This document shows, piece by piece, positions 9,005 to 19,651 of a stretch of DNA of 64,000 nt (its first letter is position 1; each line of letters starts with the position of its first letter). The notes under the pieces are model-generated. The model ran no database searches. It was not told the DNA's origin and saw only the letters and a list, made by a program, of their open reading frames with translations. The stretch is from the NCBI RefSeq assembly GCF_900156335.1, contig NZ_FTMZ01000020.1, forward strand, positions 30,328-94,327, in the 5' to 3' direction. Origin of the DNA: Sphaerotilus natans. Its GTDB lineage: Bacteria > Pseudomonadota > Gammaproteobacteria > Burkholderiales > Burkholderiaceae_C. A program made the position numbers and the translations under genes.

Positions 9005-9499
9005 ATGCCTGATTCCGCCCCGTCGCCCCTGCCGATGCCGCCCCAGCCGCCGCTGACGCTCGACGGCCTGCCGGGCCACGACATCCGGCGGCTGCACCAG
9101 ATCTCGGTGGCGATCTTCATGCAGGAGACCGAGGCCTTCGGCGTGACGCCGGTGCAGTACGCGGCGCTGCAGGCGGTGGGCAACCAGCCCGGCATGGACC
9201 AGCGCACGCTGGCGCGCACCATCGGCTTCGACACCTCGACCATCGCCGGCGTGATCGACCGGCTGGAGGCGCGCGGGCTGATGCAGCGCAACGCCTCGGC
9301 GCAGGACCGCCGCGTGCGGCTGCTGACGCTGACCGAGGCCGGCGGCGCGCTGCTGGCCGCGCTGGTGCCGGCGATGCTGCAGGCGCAGCAGCGCATCCTC
9401 TCGCCGCTGCCCGAGGCCGAGCGGGGCGAGTTCCTGCGCATGCTGGCGGTGCTGATCGCCGGCCACCGCGCGGTCGAGGACGCGCCCGGCGCCGGCTGA
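9005..9499 (+). CDS. MarR-family transcriptional regulator of the gentisate operon
   Basis: A 164-residue winged-helix protein. After an N-terminal tail of about 20 residues come the dimerisation helices, the helix-turn-helix (LARTIGFDTSTIAGVIDRLEARGL, about residues 75-98) and the wing RNASAQDRRVRLLTLTEAG. It is divergent from the 3-hydroxybenzoate/gentisate genes and shares their 95-bp control region. By analogy with MarR repressors of aromatic operons it would repress them and respond to the substrate or its CoA/gentisate derivative. The ligand is unknown. Confidence 0.85.
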   Translation: MPDSAPSPLPMPPQPPLTLDGLPGHDIRRLHQISVAIFMQETEAFGVTPVQYAALQAVGNQPGMDQRTLARTIGFDTSTIAGVIDRLEARGLMQRNASAQDRRVRLLTLTEAGGALLAALVPAMLQAQQRILSPLPEAERGEFLRMLAVLIAGHRAVEDAPGAG

Positions 9500-9541
9500 G
9501 TTCGGCGCACGCGGCGTTCAGTCCGCCGCCGCCGGCCGCGA

Positions 9542-9949
9542 TCAAGGCCGCTCGACGACGACGAAGTGCTTGCGCACCAACTCGATCACCTCGAACGAGC
9601 CCTCGAAGCCGCCCGGGATCACCGCGCCCTGGCCTGCCCTCACCTCGGTGGCGGTGCCGCGCGCGGCGTCATGCAGCCGCAGCCGGCCTTCGAGCACGAA
9701 GAAATACTCGTCCTTGTGCGGCGGGAAAACGATGCGCCAGTGGCCCGGCTCGCAGGTCCAGACGCCGGCGCTCAGGTCGCCCTGCGGCGCCTCGAAGGCG
9801 GTCCAGGTCTCGCGGCGCGGGCAGCCGCTCAGGCGCCGGTCGGCGCGCGGGTGATCGACCGCCGGCGCGGTGGCCGGGTGGTTGTCGATCAGGACGATGG
9901 CGGGGGCGTCGAAGGAGGTCGAATGGGGGACGGAAGCGGGCGCGGTCAT
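9542..9949 (-). CDS. Small cupin protein (cupin_3/DUF861 type)
   Basis: A 135-residue single cupin domain with WTCEPGHWRIVFPPHKDEYFFVLEG and GQGAVIPGGFEG, typical of the EutQ/DUF861 cupin group. A metal-binding His set is only partly evident (H in GHW and PPHKDE). It follows the thiolase gene on the same strand after 39 bp, so it is probably the last gene of the CoA-thioester operon. The biochemical role is unknown. Confidence 0.75.
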   Translation of the reverse strand: MTAPASVPHSTSFDAPAIVLIDNHPATAPAVDHPRADRRLSGCPRRETWTAFEAPQGDLSAGVWTCEPGHWRIVFPPHKDEYFFVLEGRLRLHDAARGTATEVRAGQGAVIPGGFEGSFEVIELVRKHFVVVERP

Positions 9950-9988
9950 GGGCGGCGAGTATGCCGCCCAAGCGCCGCCCCGGCGTGC

Positions 9989-11191
9989 TCACACCCGCTC
10001 GACCACCATCGCGATGCCCTGGCCCACACCGATGCACATCGTGCACAGCGCGTAGCGGCCCCCGATGCGGTGCAGCTGGTTGACGGCAGTCATCACCAGC
10101 CGCGCGCCGCTGGCGCCCAGCGGGTGGCCCAGCGCGATGGCGCCGCCGTTCGGGTTGACGCGCGCGTCGTCGTCGGCCAGGCCCAGGTCGCGCAGCACGG
10201 CCAGGCCCTGCGCCGCGAAGGCCTCGTTGAGCTCGATCACGTCCATCTGCGCCAGGCTCAGCCCGGTCAGCTCCAGCACCTTGCGGGTGGCCGGCGCCGG
10301 GCCGAAGCCCATGATGCGTGGCGCCAGCCCCGCCGTGGCCATGCCGACGATGCGCGCGCGTGGCGTCAGGCCGTGGCGGGCGGCGGCCGCCTCGCTGGCC
10401 AGCAGCAGCGCGCAGGCCCCGTCGTTCACGCCCGAGGCATTGCCCGCCGTCACCGTGCCGTCCGGCCGCACCACGCCCTTGAGCCGCGCCAGCGCCTCCA
10501 GCGAGGTCTCGCGCGGATGCTCGTCGCGCGCCACGACCACCGGATCGCCCTTCTTCTGCGCGATCGTCACCGGCACGATCTCCGCGTCGAAGACGCCCGC
10601 CTGCTGCGCCCGCACCGCGTTCTGCTGCGAGCGCAGCGCCATGCGGTCCTGCGCCTCGCGCTCGATGCCGAATTGCTCGGCGACGTTCTCGGCCGTCTCC
10701 GGCATCGAGTCCACGCCGTACTGCGCCTTCATCAGCTTGTTGACGAAGCGCCAGCCGATCGTCGTGTCGTAGACCGCGTTGCTGCGGCTGAAGGCGCTCT
10801 CGGCCTTGGGCATGACGAAGGGCGCGCGGCTCATGCTCTCGACGCCGCCGGCGATCATCAGCCCGGCCTCGCCGGCGCGGATCGCCCGCGCGGCCGAGCC
10901 CACCGCATCCAGCCCCGAACCGCACAGCCGGTTGATCGTCGCGCCCGGCACCTCCTGCGGCAGCCCGGCCAGCAGCGCCGACATGCGCGCGACGTTGCGG
11001 TTGTCCTCGCCAGCCTGGTTGGCGCAGCCGTAGAGCACGTCGGTGACCGCCGCCCAGTCCAGGCCGGGGTGGCGCTCGATGAGCGCGCGGATCGGGATTG
11101 CGCCCAGGTCGTCGGCGCGCACGCCCGACAAGGCGCCGCCGTAGCGGCCGAAGGGGGTGCGCAGGGCGTCGCAGAGGTAGGCGTGGGTCAT
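9989..11191 (-). CDS. pcaF: Beta-ketoadipyl-CoA thiolase
   Basis: A 400-residue thiolase that cleaves 3-oxoadipyl-CoA with CoA to succinyl-CoA and acetyl-CoA. The start [19 protein letters not shown] and the 400-residue length match the PcaF/PaaJ subgroup. The catalytic residues are Cys90 ([12 protein letters not shown]), His356 ([10 protein letters not shown]) and Cys386 ([10 protein letters not shown]). The start is an ATG at 11191. In the operon it follows hydratase and dehydrogenase genes that would deliver its substrate from the box route. Ordinary acetyl-CoA acetyltransferase activity cannot be excluded. Confidence 0.88.
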   Translation of the reverse strand: MTHAYLCDALRTPFGRYGGALSGVRADDLGAIPIRALIERHPGLDWAAVTDVLYGCANQAGEDNRNVARMSALLAGLPQEVPGATINRLCGSGLDAVGSAARAIRAGEAGLMIAGGVESMSRAPFVMPKAESAFSRSNAVYDTTIGWRFVNKLMKAQYGVDSMPETAENVAEQFGIEREAQDRMALRSQQNAVRAQQAGVFDAEIVPVTIAQKKGDPVVVARDEHPRETSLEALARLKGVVRPDGTVTAGNASGVNDGACALLLASEAAAARHGLTPRARIVGMATAGLAPRIMGFGPAPATRKVLELTGLSLAQMDVIELNEAFAAQGLAVLRDLGLADDDARVNPNGGAIALGHPLGASGARLVMTAVNQLHRIGGRYALCTMCIGVGQGIAMVVERV

Positions 11192-11214
11192 GGCGGGGCG
11201 CAGCCGGGGGCCGC

Positions 11215-11655
11215 TCAGGATCGGTTGAGGTCGAACAGGCTGGTCGCCTCGAGGTCGAGCACCTCGCGGCCAGCCTGGTTGAAGAGCTGCCAGCGCCAGC
11301 GCAGCAGGCCCAGATGCGGCTGGCTGGACGAGCGGCGCACCTGCAGCACGGTGGCGCGCACGCTCAGCGCATCGCCCGGGCGCACCGGATGCGGCCACTT
11401 CACATAGGCCAGCCCCGGCGAGGCATAGGACTCGGAGCCGGCCAGCACCGCGTCGGCGATCAGCCGCATCGCGATGCCGCAGGTCTGCCAGCCGCTGGCG
11501 ATCAGGCCGTGGAAGGGGCCAGCCTCGGCCGCCTCCGGCTCGGTATGGAACCACTGCGGATCCCAGTCGCGTGCGAAACGCAGCAGCTCGTCCTGGGTCA
11601 GCACGTAGGGCCCGGCCTCGATGACCTGGCCGACGTGGAATTCGGCGAACTTCAT
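11215..11655 (-). CDS. MaoC-like hot-dog dehydratase
   Basis: A 146-residue protein of the MaoC/R-specific enoyl-CoA hydratase fold. It shows [27 protein letters not shown], with the D..P..H dyad region WDPQWFHT, and [13 protein letters not shown]. Its ATG (11653-11655) overlaps the stop of the upstream crotonase (ATGA). In phenylacetate/benzoate clusters such proteins act as dehydratases or thioesterase-like salvage enzymes. The exact substrate is not determinable. Confidence 0.78.
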   Translation of the reverse strand: MKFAEFHVGQVIEAGPYVLTQDELLRFARDWDPQWFHTEPEAAEAGPFHGLIASGWQTCGIAMRLIADAVLAGSESYASPGLAYVKWPHPVRPGDALSVRATVLQVRRSSSQPHLGLLRWRWQLFNQAGREVLDLEATSLFDLNRS

Positions 11656-12455
11656 GCGGCATCTCCGAAGCGGGGGGCTCGGCGCTGCTGCAATGCGGCA
11701 AAGCCCTCTCGGGCATCTGCACCGGCGAAGCCGAGAAATTCCAGCGCCAGCGAATGCTCGAAGGCCGGCCAGGCCGCGCGCAGCCAGTGGTTCAGGCTGC
11801 GCTTGGTCCAGGCCAGCGCGGTGGGACTGCCCGCAGCCAGCGTGCGGGCAATGTCGCGGGCGCGCTCGGTCAGCTCGGAATCCGGCACGCACAGGCTGAC
11901 CAGCCCGATGCGCTCAGCCTCACGGCCGTCGAGGGTGGTGCACATCAGCAGGTGGTACTTGGCGCGCGCCATGCCGCACAGCAGCGGCCAGATCACCGCC
12001 GCATGGTCGCCAGCGGCCACGCCCAGCCGGGTGTGGCCGTCGATGATCTTCGCCCGCTCGGCCGCCACCGAAATGTCGGCCAGCAGCGCCACCGCCGCGC
12101 CCGCGCCCACCGCCGCGCCATGGATGGCCGAGACGATCGGCAGGTCGCAGTCGATCATGCCCTGCACGATCGCGCGAGCCTCGCGCATGACACGCAGCCG
12201 CGCGGCCTCGCCATCAAGCAGTTCCTGCACCAGCGCGGTGGTTCCGCCAGCGCAGAAGCCCTTGCCCACGCTGCGCACCAGGATGCTGCGCACGCCGGGC
12301 TCGGCCGCCAGCCGCGCCCAGACCGTGGCGAGCGCCGCATGGCCCGCGGCATCGGTGGCGGGCATGCCGCCTTCGGGGCCGAGCACCAGCTCGGCCACAC
12401 CATCATCGCCCAGCTCGGCGTGCAGATGCGGTGCGAAATCCAGGCGCCGGCTCAT
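11652..12455 (-). CDS. Enoyl-CoA hydratase/isomerase (crotonase)
   Basis: A 267-residue crotonase-fold protein. The oxyanion-hole segments are [14 protein letters not shown] and [17 protein letters not shown]. The C-terminal [22 protein letters not shown] block is typical. The start is an ATG at 12455 overlapping the paaH stop (ATGA). The catalytic Glu pair of classical hydratases is not clearly in place, so isomerase activity of the PaaG kind is possible. It would act on adipyl-CoA-type enoyl intermediates from the box or phenylacetate routes. Confidence 0.82.
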   Translation of the reverse strand: MSRRLDFAPHLHAELGDDGVAELVLGPEGGMPATDAAGHAALATVWARLAAEPGVRSILVRSVGKGFCAGGTTALVQELLDGEAARLRVMREARAIVQGMIDCDLPIVSAIHGAAVGAGAAVALLADISVAAERAKIIDGHTRLGVAAGDHAAVIWPLLCGMARAKYHLLMCTTLDGREAERIGLVSLCVPDSELTERARDIARTLAAGSPTALAWTKRSLNHWLRAAWPAFEHSLALEFLGFAGADAREGFAALQQRRAPRFGDAA

Positions 12456-13996
12456 CGCTGCGCCTCCGCCCAGACGCGCCGGCGCAGCCACGGGCTGACG
12501 CGGTAGCGCTCGCCGCGGTGGTGCGCATCCAGCGCGTCCAGCAGCGCGGCCACCTCGGCGGCGCGCCAGGCAGCCAGCCACTCGAAGGGCCCGGCCGGAT
12601 AGTTGACGCCGAGCTTCATCGCCGCGTCCGCCCCCTCGGGCGTGCACACGCCGTGCAGTACCGCGTCGGCGGCCTCGTTGATCAGCATCGCCAGCGTGCG
12701 CGCCACCACCAGGCCCGGCGCGTCAGCCAGCGGCAGCGGCCCGAAGCCCAGCGCCGCCAGCCAGGCCGGCGCCTGCGCGCACCACGCGGCCGAGGCGCTC
12801 TCGGCCAGCGCATACGCCAGCGCGGTGCCGGGCGGCGCCGGCAGCCGCACCGGCCGGTCGAACAGCGCGACATCGCGGCAGCCGGTCTCGGCCGCCACCT
12901 GCGCGGCCGAGCGGCCGTCGGTCAGCATCAGCCGCGCGCCGTCGACCTCCAGCCCGGTCCAGCCGCTGTCGGTCACCCGCGCCGGGCCCCAGCCCTGATC
13001 GGCCAGCGCGGCGGTGGCAGCGAGCGCCAGCGCCTCGGCGATCGGGCCGGCGCCATGCACCGTGACCGCGCCGGCGCTGTCGGGCGCGCCATGCACCGCC
13101 ACCGGCAGCGCCGCGCCCTCGTTCGGGTAGACGTAGAAGCCGCGGCCCGACTTGCGCCCGAGCAGGCCGCCATCGACCAGCTCGCGCTGCACCAGCGAGG
13201 GCACGAAGCGCTTGTCGAAGAAGTTGGCCTCGAAGACCGACTGCGTCACCGAGAAGTTGGTGTCGTGGCCGATCAGGTCCATCAGCTCGCACGGGCCCAT
13301 GCGGAACCCGGCCGCGCGCAGGCAGGCGTCGAGCACCGCAGGCGTCGCCGCCTGCTCCTGCAGCAGCGCCAGCGTCTCGGCGTAGTACGGCCGCGCAATG
13401 CGGTTGACGATGAAGCCCGGCGTGGACTTGGCGTGCACCGGCGTCTTGCCCCAGGTGGCCGACAGCGCAAAGATCGCCTCGGCCACCGCCGGCGCCGTCT
13501 GCAGGCCGCTGACGACCTCGACCAGCCGCATCAGCGGCACCGGGTTGAAGAAGTGCATGCCGACCAGCCGCTCGGGGTGCGCCAGCCCGTTGGCGATGGC
13601 GGTCACCGAGATCGACGAGGTGTTGGTCGCCAGCACGCAGTCGGGCGCGACCAGGCCTTCCAGCTCGCGGAACAGCGCGCGCTTCACGTCGAGCTTCTCG
13701 ACGATGGCCTCGACCACCAGGCGCGCGTCGGCCGCCTCGGCCAGCGCGCCGACCGGCGTGATGCGCGCGAGCGTCTGCGCGACCGCCTCGGCCGTCAGCT
13801 TGCCCTTGGCGGCCAGCGCATCCAGGCTGCGGGCGAGCTTGATCTTGGCCTCGGCGGCGGCGCCTTCGCGCGCATCGTGCAGCCACACCGGGTGGCCGGC
13901 CTGCGCGGCGACCTGCGCGATGCCGGCGCCCATCAGGCCGGCGCCCACGACCAGCAGCGGCGCGCCGGCCAGGGCGGGAGAAGACGTCATCGTCAT
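12452..13996 (-). CDS. paaH: 3-hydroxyacyl-CoA dehydrogenase, PaaH/PaaC type
   Basis: A 514-residue NAD-dependent dehydrogenase oxidising 3-hydroxyadipyl-CoA to 3-oxoadipyl-CoA. The Rossmann motif [17 protein letters not shown] is at residues 18-34, followed by [30 protein letters not shown] and [17 protein letters not shown]. Two 3HCDH C-terminal domains follow (about 190-290 and 400-500), matching the long PaaH form rather than short FabB-like enzymes. The start is an ATG at 13996, overlapping the upstream crotonase stop. Four consecutive genes share ATGA or close spacing, so one operon is clear. Confidence 0.9.
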   Translation of the reverse strand: MTMTSSPALAGAPLLVVGAGLMGAGIAQVAAQAGHPVWLHDAREGAAAEAKIKLARSLDALAAKGKLTAEAVAQTLARITPVGALAEAADARLVVEAIVEKLDVKRALFRELEGLVAPDCVLATNTSSISVTAIANGLAHPERLVGMHFFNPVPLMRLVEVVSGLQTAPAVAEAIFALSATWGKTPVHAKSTPGFIVNRIARPYYAETLALLQEQAATPAVLDACLRAAGFRMGPCELMDLIGHDTNFSVTQSVFEANFFDKRFVPSLVQRELVDGGLLGRKSGRGFYVYPNEGAALPVAVHGAPDSAGAVTVHGAGPIAEALALAATAALADQGWGPARVTDSGWTGLEVDGARLMLTDGRSAAQVAAETGCRDVALFDRPVRLPAPPGTALAYALAESASAAWCAQAPAWLAALGFGPLPLADAPGLVVARTLAMLINEAADAVLHGVCTPEGADAAMKLGVNYPAGPFEWLAAWRAAEVAALLDALDAHHRGERYRVSPWLRRRVWAEAQR

Positions 13997-14808
13997 TGCG
14001 GAATCCAGTTCGCGGGCCGCTTGCCCAGGAAGGCGGCGAAGCCCTCGCGCGCCTCGTCGGTGCCGCGCACGCGGGCGATGGTCTGTGCGGTGAGCTCGCG
14101 CACCTCGGGCGTGATCGGGCCGACTTCGAGCTGCGCGAAGAGCTGCTTGATCTCGCGCTGCGCGCCCGGACCGCCCGCGAGCAGCTCGTCGACCGCGCGG
14201 TCCACCGCCGCGTCCAGCGCATCGAGCGTCACCACCTGCTGCACCAGGCCCAGGGCCAGCGCCTCGGCCGCGCCGATGCGGGTGGTCGTCAGCGCCAGCC
14301 GCTTCGCCTGGCGCTTGCCGACCGCGTTGGTCACGTACGGCCCGATGACCGCCGGCAGGATGCCGAACTTGGCCTCGCTGACCGAGAAGCTGGCGTTGTC
14401 CGCGGCGATGGCCAGGTCGCAGGCGCAGGCCAGACCGACGCCGCCGCCCAGCGCCGCACCCTGCACCCGCGCCACGGTCGGCTTCGGGCAGGCCTCGATG
14501 CGCGCGAGCATCCCTGCGAACCGGCGGGCATCGGCGACGTTCCATTCGACCGAGGCGGCGCTGGCGCGCTGCATCCACTGCAGGTCGGCGCCGGCGCTGA
14601 AATGCCGGCCCTCGCCGGCCAGCACGATGACGCGCACGCCCTCGTCCTCGGCCAGCTGCGCGAAGGCCGCGTCCAGCTCGGCGATCATCCGCTCGTCGAA
14701 GGCGTTGAAGACCGCCGGGCGCGACATCGTCACCTGCGCCACGCCGGGGCGCGGGCGACTCAGGGTCAGGGTCGGCGGTGGCAAAGACGGCTCGGTCGTG
14801 TCGGGCAT
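13993..14808 (-). CDS. Enoyl-CoA hydratase (methylglutaconyl-CoA hydratase/PaaF-like)
   Basis: A 271-residue crotonase and the first gene of the leftward CoA operon. The motifs GRHFSAGADLQWMQRA and VQGAALGGGVGLACACDLAIA carry the oxyanion hole, and SVSEAKFGILPAVIGPYV holds the family catalytic Glu region. The SAGADLQWM wording resembles methylglutaconyl-CoA hydratases. In this operon hydration of 2,3-didehydroadipyl-CoA is the more sensible job. The start is an ATG at 14808; the upstream gap carries the palindromic operator. Confidence 0.82.
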   Translation of the reverse strand: MPDTTEPSLPPPTLTLSRPRPGVAQVTMSRPAVFNAFDERMIAELDAAFAQLAEDEGVRVIVLAGEGRHFSAGADLQWMQRASAASVEWNVADARRFAGMLARIEACPKPTVARVQGAALGGGVGLACACDLAIAADNASFSVSEAKFGILPAVIGPYVTNAVGKRQAKRLALTTTRIGAAEALALGLVQQVVTLDALDAAVDRAVDELLAGGPGAQREIKQLFAQLEVGPITPEVRELTAQTIARVRGTDEAREGFAAFLGKRPANWIPQ

Positions 14809-14846
14809 CAGGGCATCCTGGGCAGAAACCGGATCGGGCCCTATTG

Positions 14847-14868
14847 TTAGACCGACCGGTCGGCTAAT
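14847..14868. promoter_or_regulatory. PaaR-like palindromic operator of the CoA-thioester operon
   Basis: A perfect 12-bp palindrome, CCGACCGGTCGG (14852-14863), is flanked by TTAG and CTAAT, about 40 bp upstream of the leftward crotonase start. It matches the ACCGACCGGTCGGT-type sites known for TetR-family PaaR regulators of phenylacetate genes in betaproteobacteria. No tetR gene is present in the window, so the regulator would be encoded elsewhere. This is the only noncoding stretch between the crotonase and boxA (105 bp). Confidence 0.65.
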
Positions 14869-14913
14869 GAATACGGGATTTGCCGGAGATCAACGCCGGC
14901 TTGGCACACCCGC

Positions 14914-16203
14914 TCAGTAGGTCTCGAGGTGCAGCCGGCCCTCGCGCTTCAGCGTGGCGCCCACCGTGTCCCAGTCCAGCCCGGCCTGGGTGGCGATGTC
15001 GCGCAGCGCCAGCACCACGCCCTCCTCCATCGCCTTCAGGCCGCAGACGAAGAAGCAGGCGTCCGGATCGGCCAGCAGCGCGGCCAGGTCGGCGGCGCGC
15101 TCGCGCATCGCGTCCTGCACATAGCGGCGCGGCTGGCCGGCGACGCGGCTGAAGGCCAGCTCGATGTCGATGAAGTCGCGCGGCAGGTTCTGCAGCGGAC
15201 CGAAGTACGGCAGCTCCTCGGGCGTGCGCGCGCCGAAGAACAGCATCAGCCGGCCGCCCTCGAACTTGCCGCTGGCACGCAGGCGCCGGCGCCATTCGGT
15301 CATCGCGCGCATCGGCGCGGAACCCGTGCCGGTGCAGATCATGACGAGGTGCGACTTCGGATGGTTCGGCATCAGGAAGCTCGCGCCGAAGGGCCCGATC
15401 ACCTGCACCTTGTCACCGACCTGCAGGTCGCACATGTAGTTGCTGGCCACGCCCCGCACTGGGCGCCCCTGGTGGTCCTCCAGCACGCGCTTGATGGTCA
15501 GCGACAGGTTGTTGTAGCCGGCTCGCTCGCCGTTGCGGGGGCTTGCGATCGAATACTGGCGCGCATGGTGCGGCTTGCCGTGGGCATCGACGCCGGGCGG
15601 GACGATGCCGATCGACTGGCCCTCCAGCACCGGAAACGGCATCGCGCCGAAGTCCAGCACGATGTGGTGGGTGTCGTAGTCGCGGCCGACCGCGGTGACG
15701 CGCACATTGCCGGTGACGGTCGCGGTGATCGTCTTCGCGGCGGCCTTCGGGCCGTAGAGATTGGTGTAGGCGTGCGCGGCCGACCACGGCGGCACGGTCG
15801 CGCCCCACTGCGCGCTGCTGAAGACGCTGGCGCCGTCGACCGCGGCCGGCAGTGCAGGCGCCACCGGCTCGACCTCGGGCGCGGCGCCGGCGGCCACGCC
15901 GGACTCGGCGAGCTGCTCGGGCGTCAGCTCGGCGGGCAGCTCGTCCCACAGCAGCTGCTCGGCCGGCGTATAGGCCCGGGCGCGCGGCATCAGCCGCCAG
16001 TTGTCGATCGAGCCGGTCGGACACGGCGGCACGCAGGCCATGCAGAGATTGCACTTGCCCGCGTCGACGACGTAGTTGCGGTCGTCGTGCGTGATCGCAC
16101 CCACCGGGCAGGTCGCCTCGCAGGTGTTGCAGCGGATGCAGATCTCGGGATCGATCAGGTGCTGCCGGATGACAGCCAGGTCGGCGATGTCGGCCATGTC
16201 CAC
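14914..16203 (-). CDS. boxA: Benzoyl-CoA 2,3-epoxidase reductase subunit BoxA
   Basis: A 429-residue NADPH reductase feeding electrons to BoxB. The N-terminus has two [4Fe-4S] ferredoxin clusters: Cys22, 25, 28 and 32 ([12 protein letters not shown]) and Cys51, 54, 57 and 61 ([12 protein letters not shown]). The C-terminal FAD/NADP reductase domain shows [33 protein letters not shown] and a final HLETY. The start is a GTG at 16203, supported by GGAG 7 nt upstream; the in-frame ATG at 16197 is too far from it. It lies 19 bp after boxB. Confidence 0.95.
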   Translation of the reverse strand: MDMADIADLAVIRQHLIDPEICIRCNTCEATCPVGAITHDDRNYVVDAGKCNLCMACVPPCPTGSIDNWRLMPRARAYTPAEQLLWDELPAELTPEQLAESGVAAGAAPEVEPVAPALPAAVDGASVFSSAQWGATVPPWSAAHAYTNLYGPKAAAKTITATVTGNVRVTAVGRDYDTHHIVLDFGAMPFPVLEGQSIGIVPPGVDAHGKPHHARQYSIASPRNGERAGYNNLSLTIKRVLEDHQGRPVRGVASNYMCDLQVGDKVQVIGPFGASFLMPNHPKSHLVMICTGTGSAPMRAMTEWRRRLRASGKFEGGRLMLFFGARTPEELPYFGPLQNLPRDFIDIELAFSRVAGQPRRYVQDAMRERAADLAALLADPDACFFVCGLKAMEEGVVLALRDIATQAGLDWDTVGATLKREGRLHLETY

Positions 16204-16222
16204 GGCGGATCTCCAGCTCGGT

Positions 16223-17650
<1,428 letters not shown>

Positions 17651-17668
17651 GTCAGGACTCCTGGGCTG

Positions 17669-17758
17669 CCGTCATTCCCGCGAAAGCGGGAACCCACGAG
17701 GGGCAGACGACGGTGACGACGGTGACGGGGGGGCTTCCCGCTTTCGCGGGAATGACGG
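17669..17758. repeat. Inverted repeat (GTCATTCCCGCG family) between boxC and boxB
   Basis: Two arms in opposite orientation, at 17669-17696 (CCGTCATTCCCGCGAAAGCG...) and 17735-17758, fill the 123-bp gap between the boxC stop and the boxB start. Each arm also forms its own small hairpin (TTCCCGC/GCGGGAA). Such a structure inside an operon could stabilise or attenuate mRNA. It belongs to the same dispersed family as 3243, 19621 and 26462. Confidence 0.8.
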
Positions 17759-17773
17759 AGGGGAAGGACTGAT

Positions 17774-19450
17774 TCAGACGCGGTTCCAGTCGAAGGCGGC
17801 CTTGTCGCCCTTGCCGTAGACCTTCAGCGCGCCCTTTTCGCCCACGGCGTTGGGGCGCTGGAAGATCCAGTTCTGCCAGGCGGTGAGACGGCCGAAGACG
17901 CGGGTGACCATGTTCTCGACGCCGTTGAAGCGCAGGTTGGCCTCCATGCCGGTCAGCGCGTCCGGGCTCATCGCCACCCGCTCCTCGATGGCGATGCGGG
18001 TCTCGTCAGCCCAGTCGATGTCGTCCGGGTTGGAGGTCACCAGGCCGATGGCGAAGGCCGCGTCGGCGTCGAGCGGCTGGCCGATCGCGGCGCGCGCAGC
18101 CGCCATCGGCGCGTCCTCGCCGTAGAAGCGACGCTCCAGGCGGCTCTGGTCGGTGGCCATCGGATAAAGGCCGAAGTTGACCTCGCCGACGGTGATCTTC
18201 GGCGCGGCGGCCTCGTCGTCGGGCAGCGCCAGGTGGTAGCTGCGGTCGCAGGCCAGCGCCAGCTCCAGGAAGGTGCCGGCGAAGCAGGAACCGGCCTCGA
18301 TCAGCGCGAACAGGCTGCGCGAGGAGACATCCAGCCGGCTGAGCGTGCGGCGCAGCAGACCGGTCGTCTCGCGCACGAACCAGTGGTTCTGGTGCGCCAG
18401 CAGCGTGGCGTCCATCGCCTGCACCGCCGCCGCGTCGCCCGCGGTCTTCATCAGCCAGGTGCCGATCTCCAGCTCGTTGGTGCGCATCGACAGGATGGCG
18501 TCCTCCAGCTCGCGGGCCAGCACCAGCGGATACCAGGCCGAACCGGCGGCCTCGATGCCGGCGATGTCCGTCGGCTGCGCGCCGCTCGGGGCCTTCACCG
18601 TCCAGGTGGCGACGCGGCGGGCGCGGTCGATCTCGACAGTGACGTGGCTGTAGCGCAGCACGTCGGCCTCGACCGTGCGGTCCAGCGGGGTCAGCTCGAC
18701 GCCGCGGGCATCGGCCGGACGATCGCTCTGCGCGGCGAGCTGCAGCGCGCGCTCCTGCACCCGGGCGGCGAACTGCGCCGGCTTGGCGATGTCGTCGACC
18801 AGGCGCCAGTCCTTGGCCTTCTGGCCGCGCACGCCCTCGTTGGTGGTGCAGAAGATGTCGGCCAGGTCGTGGCGCACGCGGCGCTTGTCGGTCACGCGGG
18901 TCAGGCCGCCGGTGCCCGGCAGCACGCCCAGCAGCGGCACCTCCGGCAGCGACACCGCCGAGGAGCGGTCGTCGACCAGGATGATCTCGTCGCAGGCCAG
19001 CGCGAGCTCATAGCCGCCGCCGGCGCAGGCACCGTTCACGGCGGCCAGGAACTTCAGGCCCGAATGCTTCGACGAGTCCTCGAGACCGTTGCGGGTCTCG
19101 TTGGTGAACTTGCAGAAGTTGACCTTCCAGGCGTGGCTGGAGACGCCCAGCATGAAGATGTTGGCGCCCGAGCAGAACACCTTCTCCTTCGCGCTGGTGA
19201 CGATCACCGTGCGCACCTCGGGGTGCTCGAAGCGGATGCGCTGCACCGCGTCGTTGAGCTCGATGTCGACGCCCAGGTCGTAGCTGTTGAGCTTGAGCTT
19301 GTAGCCGGGACGCAGGCCAGCGTTCTCGTCGAAGTCGGCCGACAGGGTCGCGACCGCGCCCTCGAACGACAGCTTCCAGTGACGGTAGCGCGACGGATGG
19401 GTCTGGTAGTCGACGGCAGCGGGGGCCGTGGCAACAGCGTTCTGGGTCAT
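17774..19450 (-). CDS. boxC: 2,3-epoxybenzoyl-CoA dihydrolase BoxC (benzoyl-CoA-dihydrodiol lyase)
   Basis: A 558-residue enzyme of the crotonase superfamily that hydrolytically opens 2,3-epoxybenzoyl-CoA to 3,4-dehydroadipyl-CoA semialdehyde and formate. The first crotonase-like half has KVFCSGANIFMLG and NGACAGGGYELALACDEI. The second half, from about residue 330, has SCFAGTFLELALACDRSYHL. The ATG at 19450 follows AGGAG with 6 nt; an upstream ATG at 19483 lacks this. It is the first gene of the leftward box operon and faces the BoxR operators. Confidence 0.96.
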   Translation of the reverse strand: MTQNAVATAPAAVDYQTHPSRYRHWKLSFEGAVATLSADFDENAGLRPGYKLKLNSYDLGVDIELNDAVQRIRFEHPEVRTVIVTSAKEKVFCSGANIFMLGVSSHAWKVNFCKFTNETRNGLEDSSKHSGLKFLAAVNGACAGGGYELALACDEIILVDDRSSAVSLPEVPLLGVLPGTGGLTRVTDKRRVRHDLADIFCTTNEGVRGQKAKDWRLVDDIAKPAQFAARVQERALQLAAQSDRPADARGVELTPLDRTVEADVLRYSHVTVEIDRARRVATWTVKAPSGAQPTDIAGIEAAGSAWYPLVLARELEDAILSMRTNELEIGTWLMKTAGDAAAVQAMDATLLAHQNHWFVRETTGLLRRTLSRLDVSSRSLFALIEAGSCFAGTFLELALACDRSYHLALPDDEAAAPKITVGEVNFGLYPMATDQSRLERRFYGEDAPMAAARAAIGQPLDADAAFAIGLVTSNPDDIDWADETRIAIEERVAMSPDALTGMEANLRFNGVENMVTRVFGRLTAWQNWIFQRPNAVGEKGALKVYGKGDKAAFDWNRV

Positions 19451-19499
19451 CGGAGTCTCCTGGCGGGACGCACGATCGTGCATTCGGTGATCGGATTAA

Positions 19500-19546
19500 T
19501 GCATCATAGTGCGTGTCATCGGGCGACGCAAATGCAATCCGGTGCA
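19500..19546. promoter_or_regulatory. BoxR operators in the boxC promoter region
   Basis: Two sites of the form TGCA-N6-TGCA lie 50-96 bp upstream of boxC. 19533-19546 is exact (TGCA ATCCGG TGCA) and 19500-19513 has one mismatch (TGCA TCATAG TGCG). TGCA-N6-TGCA is the published recognition pattern of BzdR/BoxR-type regulators, and a boxR gene lies next door. That BoxR binds here is inference from the match and the position. Confidence 0.7.
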
Positions 19547-19620
19547 TGTTCCGGAGATGACGCCAGAAATCAGGGAAAGTCCGGGGGCGCCAGCGCGATC
19601 GCTGACGGCGCTCAGCTCCG

Positions 19621-19646
19621 CGTCACCCCCGCGCAGGCGGGGGCCC
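19621..19646. repeat. Single hairpin repeat (GTCACCCCCGCG family) after boxR
   Basis: CGTCACCCCCGCGCAGGCGG followed by GGGCCC is one arm of the dispersed hairpin family, lying 5 bp past the boxR stop. It can fold as CCCCCGC/GCGGGGG and could help terminate boxR transcription, but no T-run follows. Confidence 0.6.
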
Positions 19647-19651
19647 GCCTG

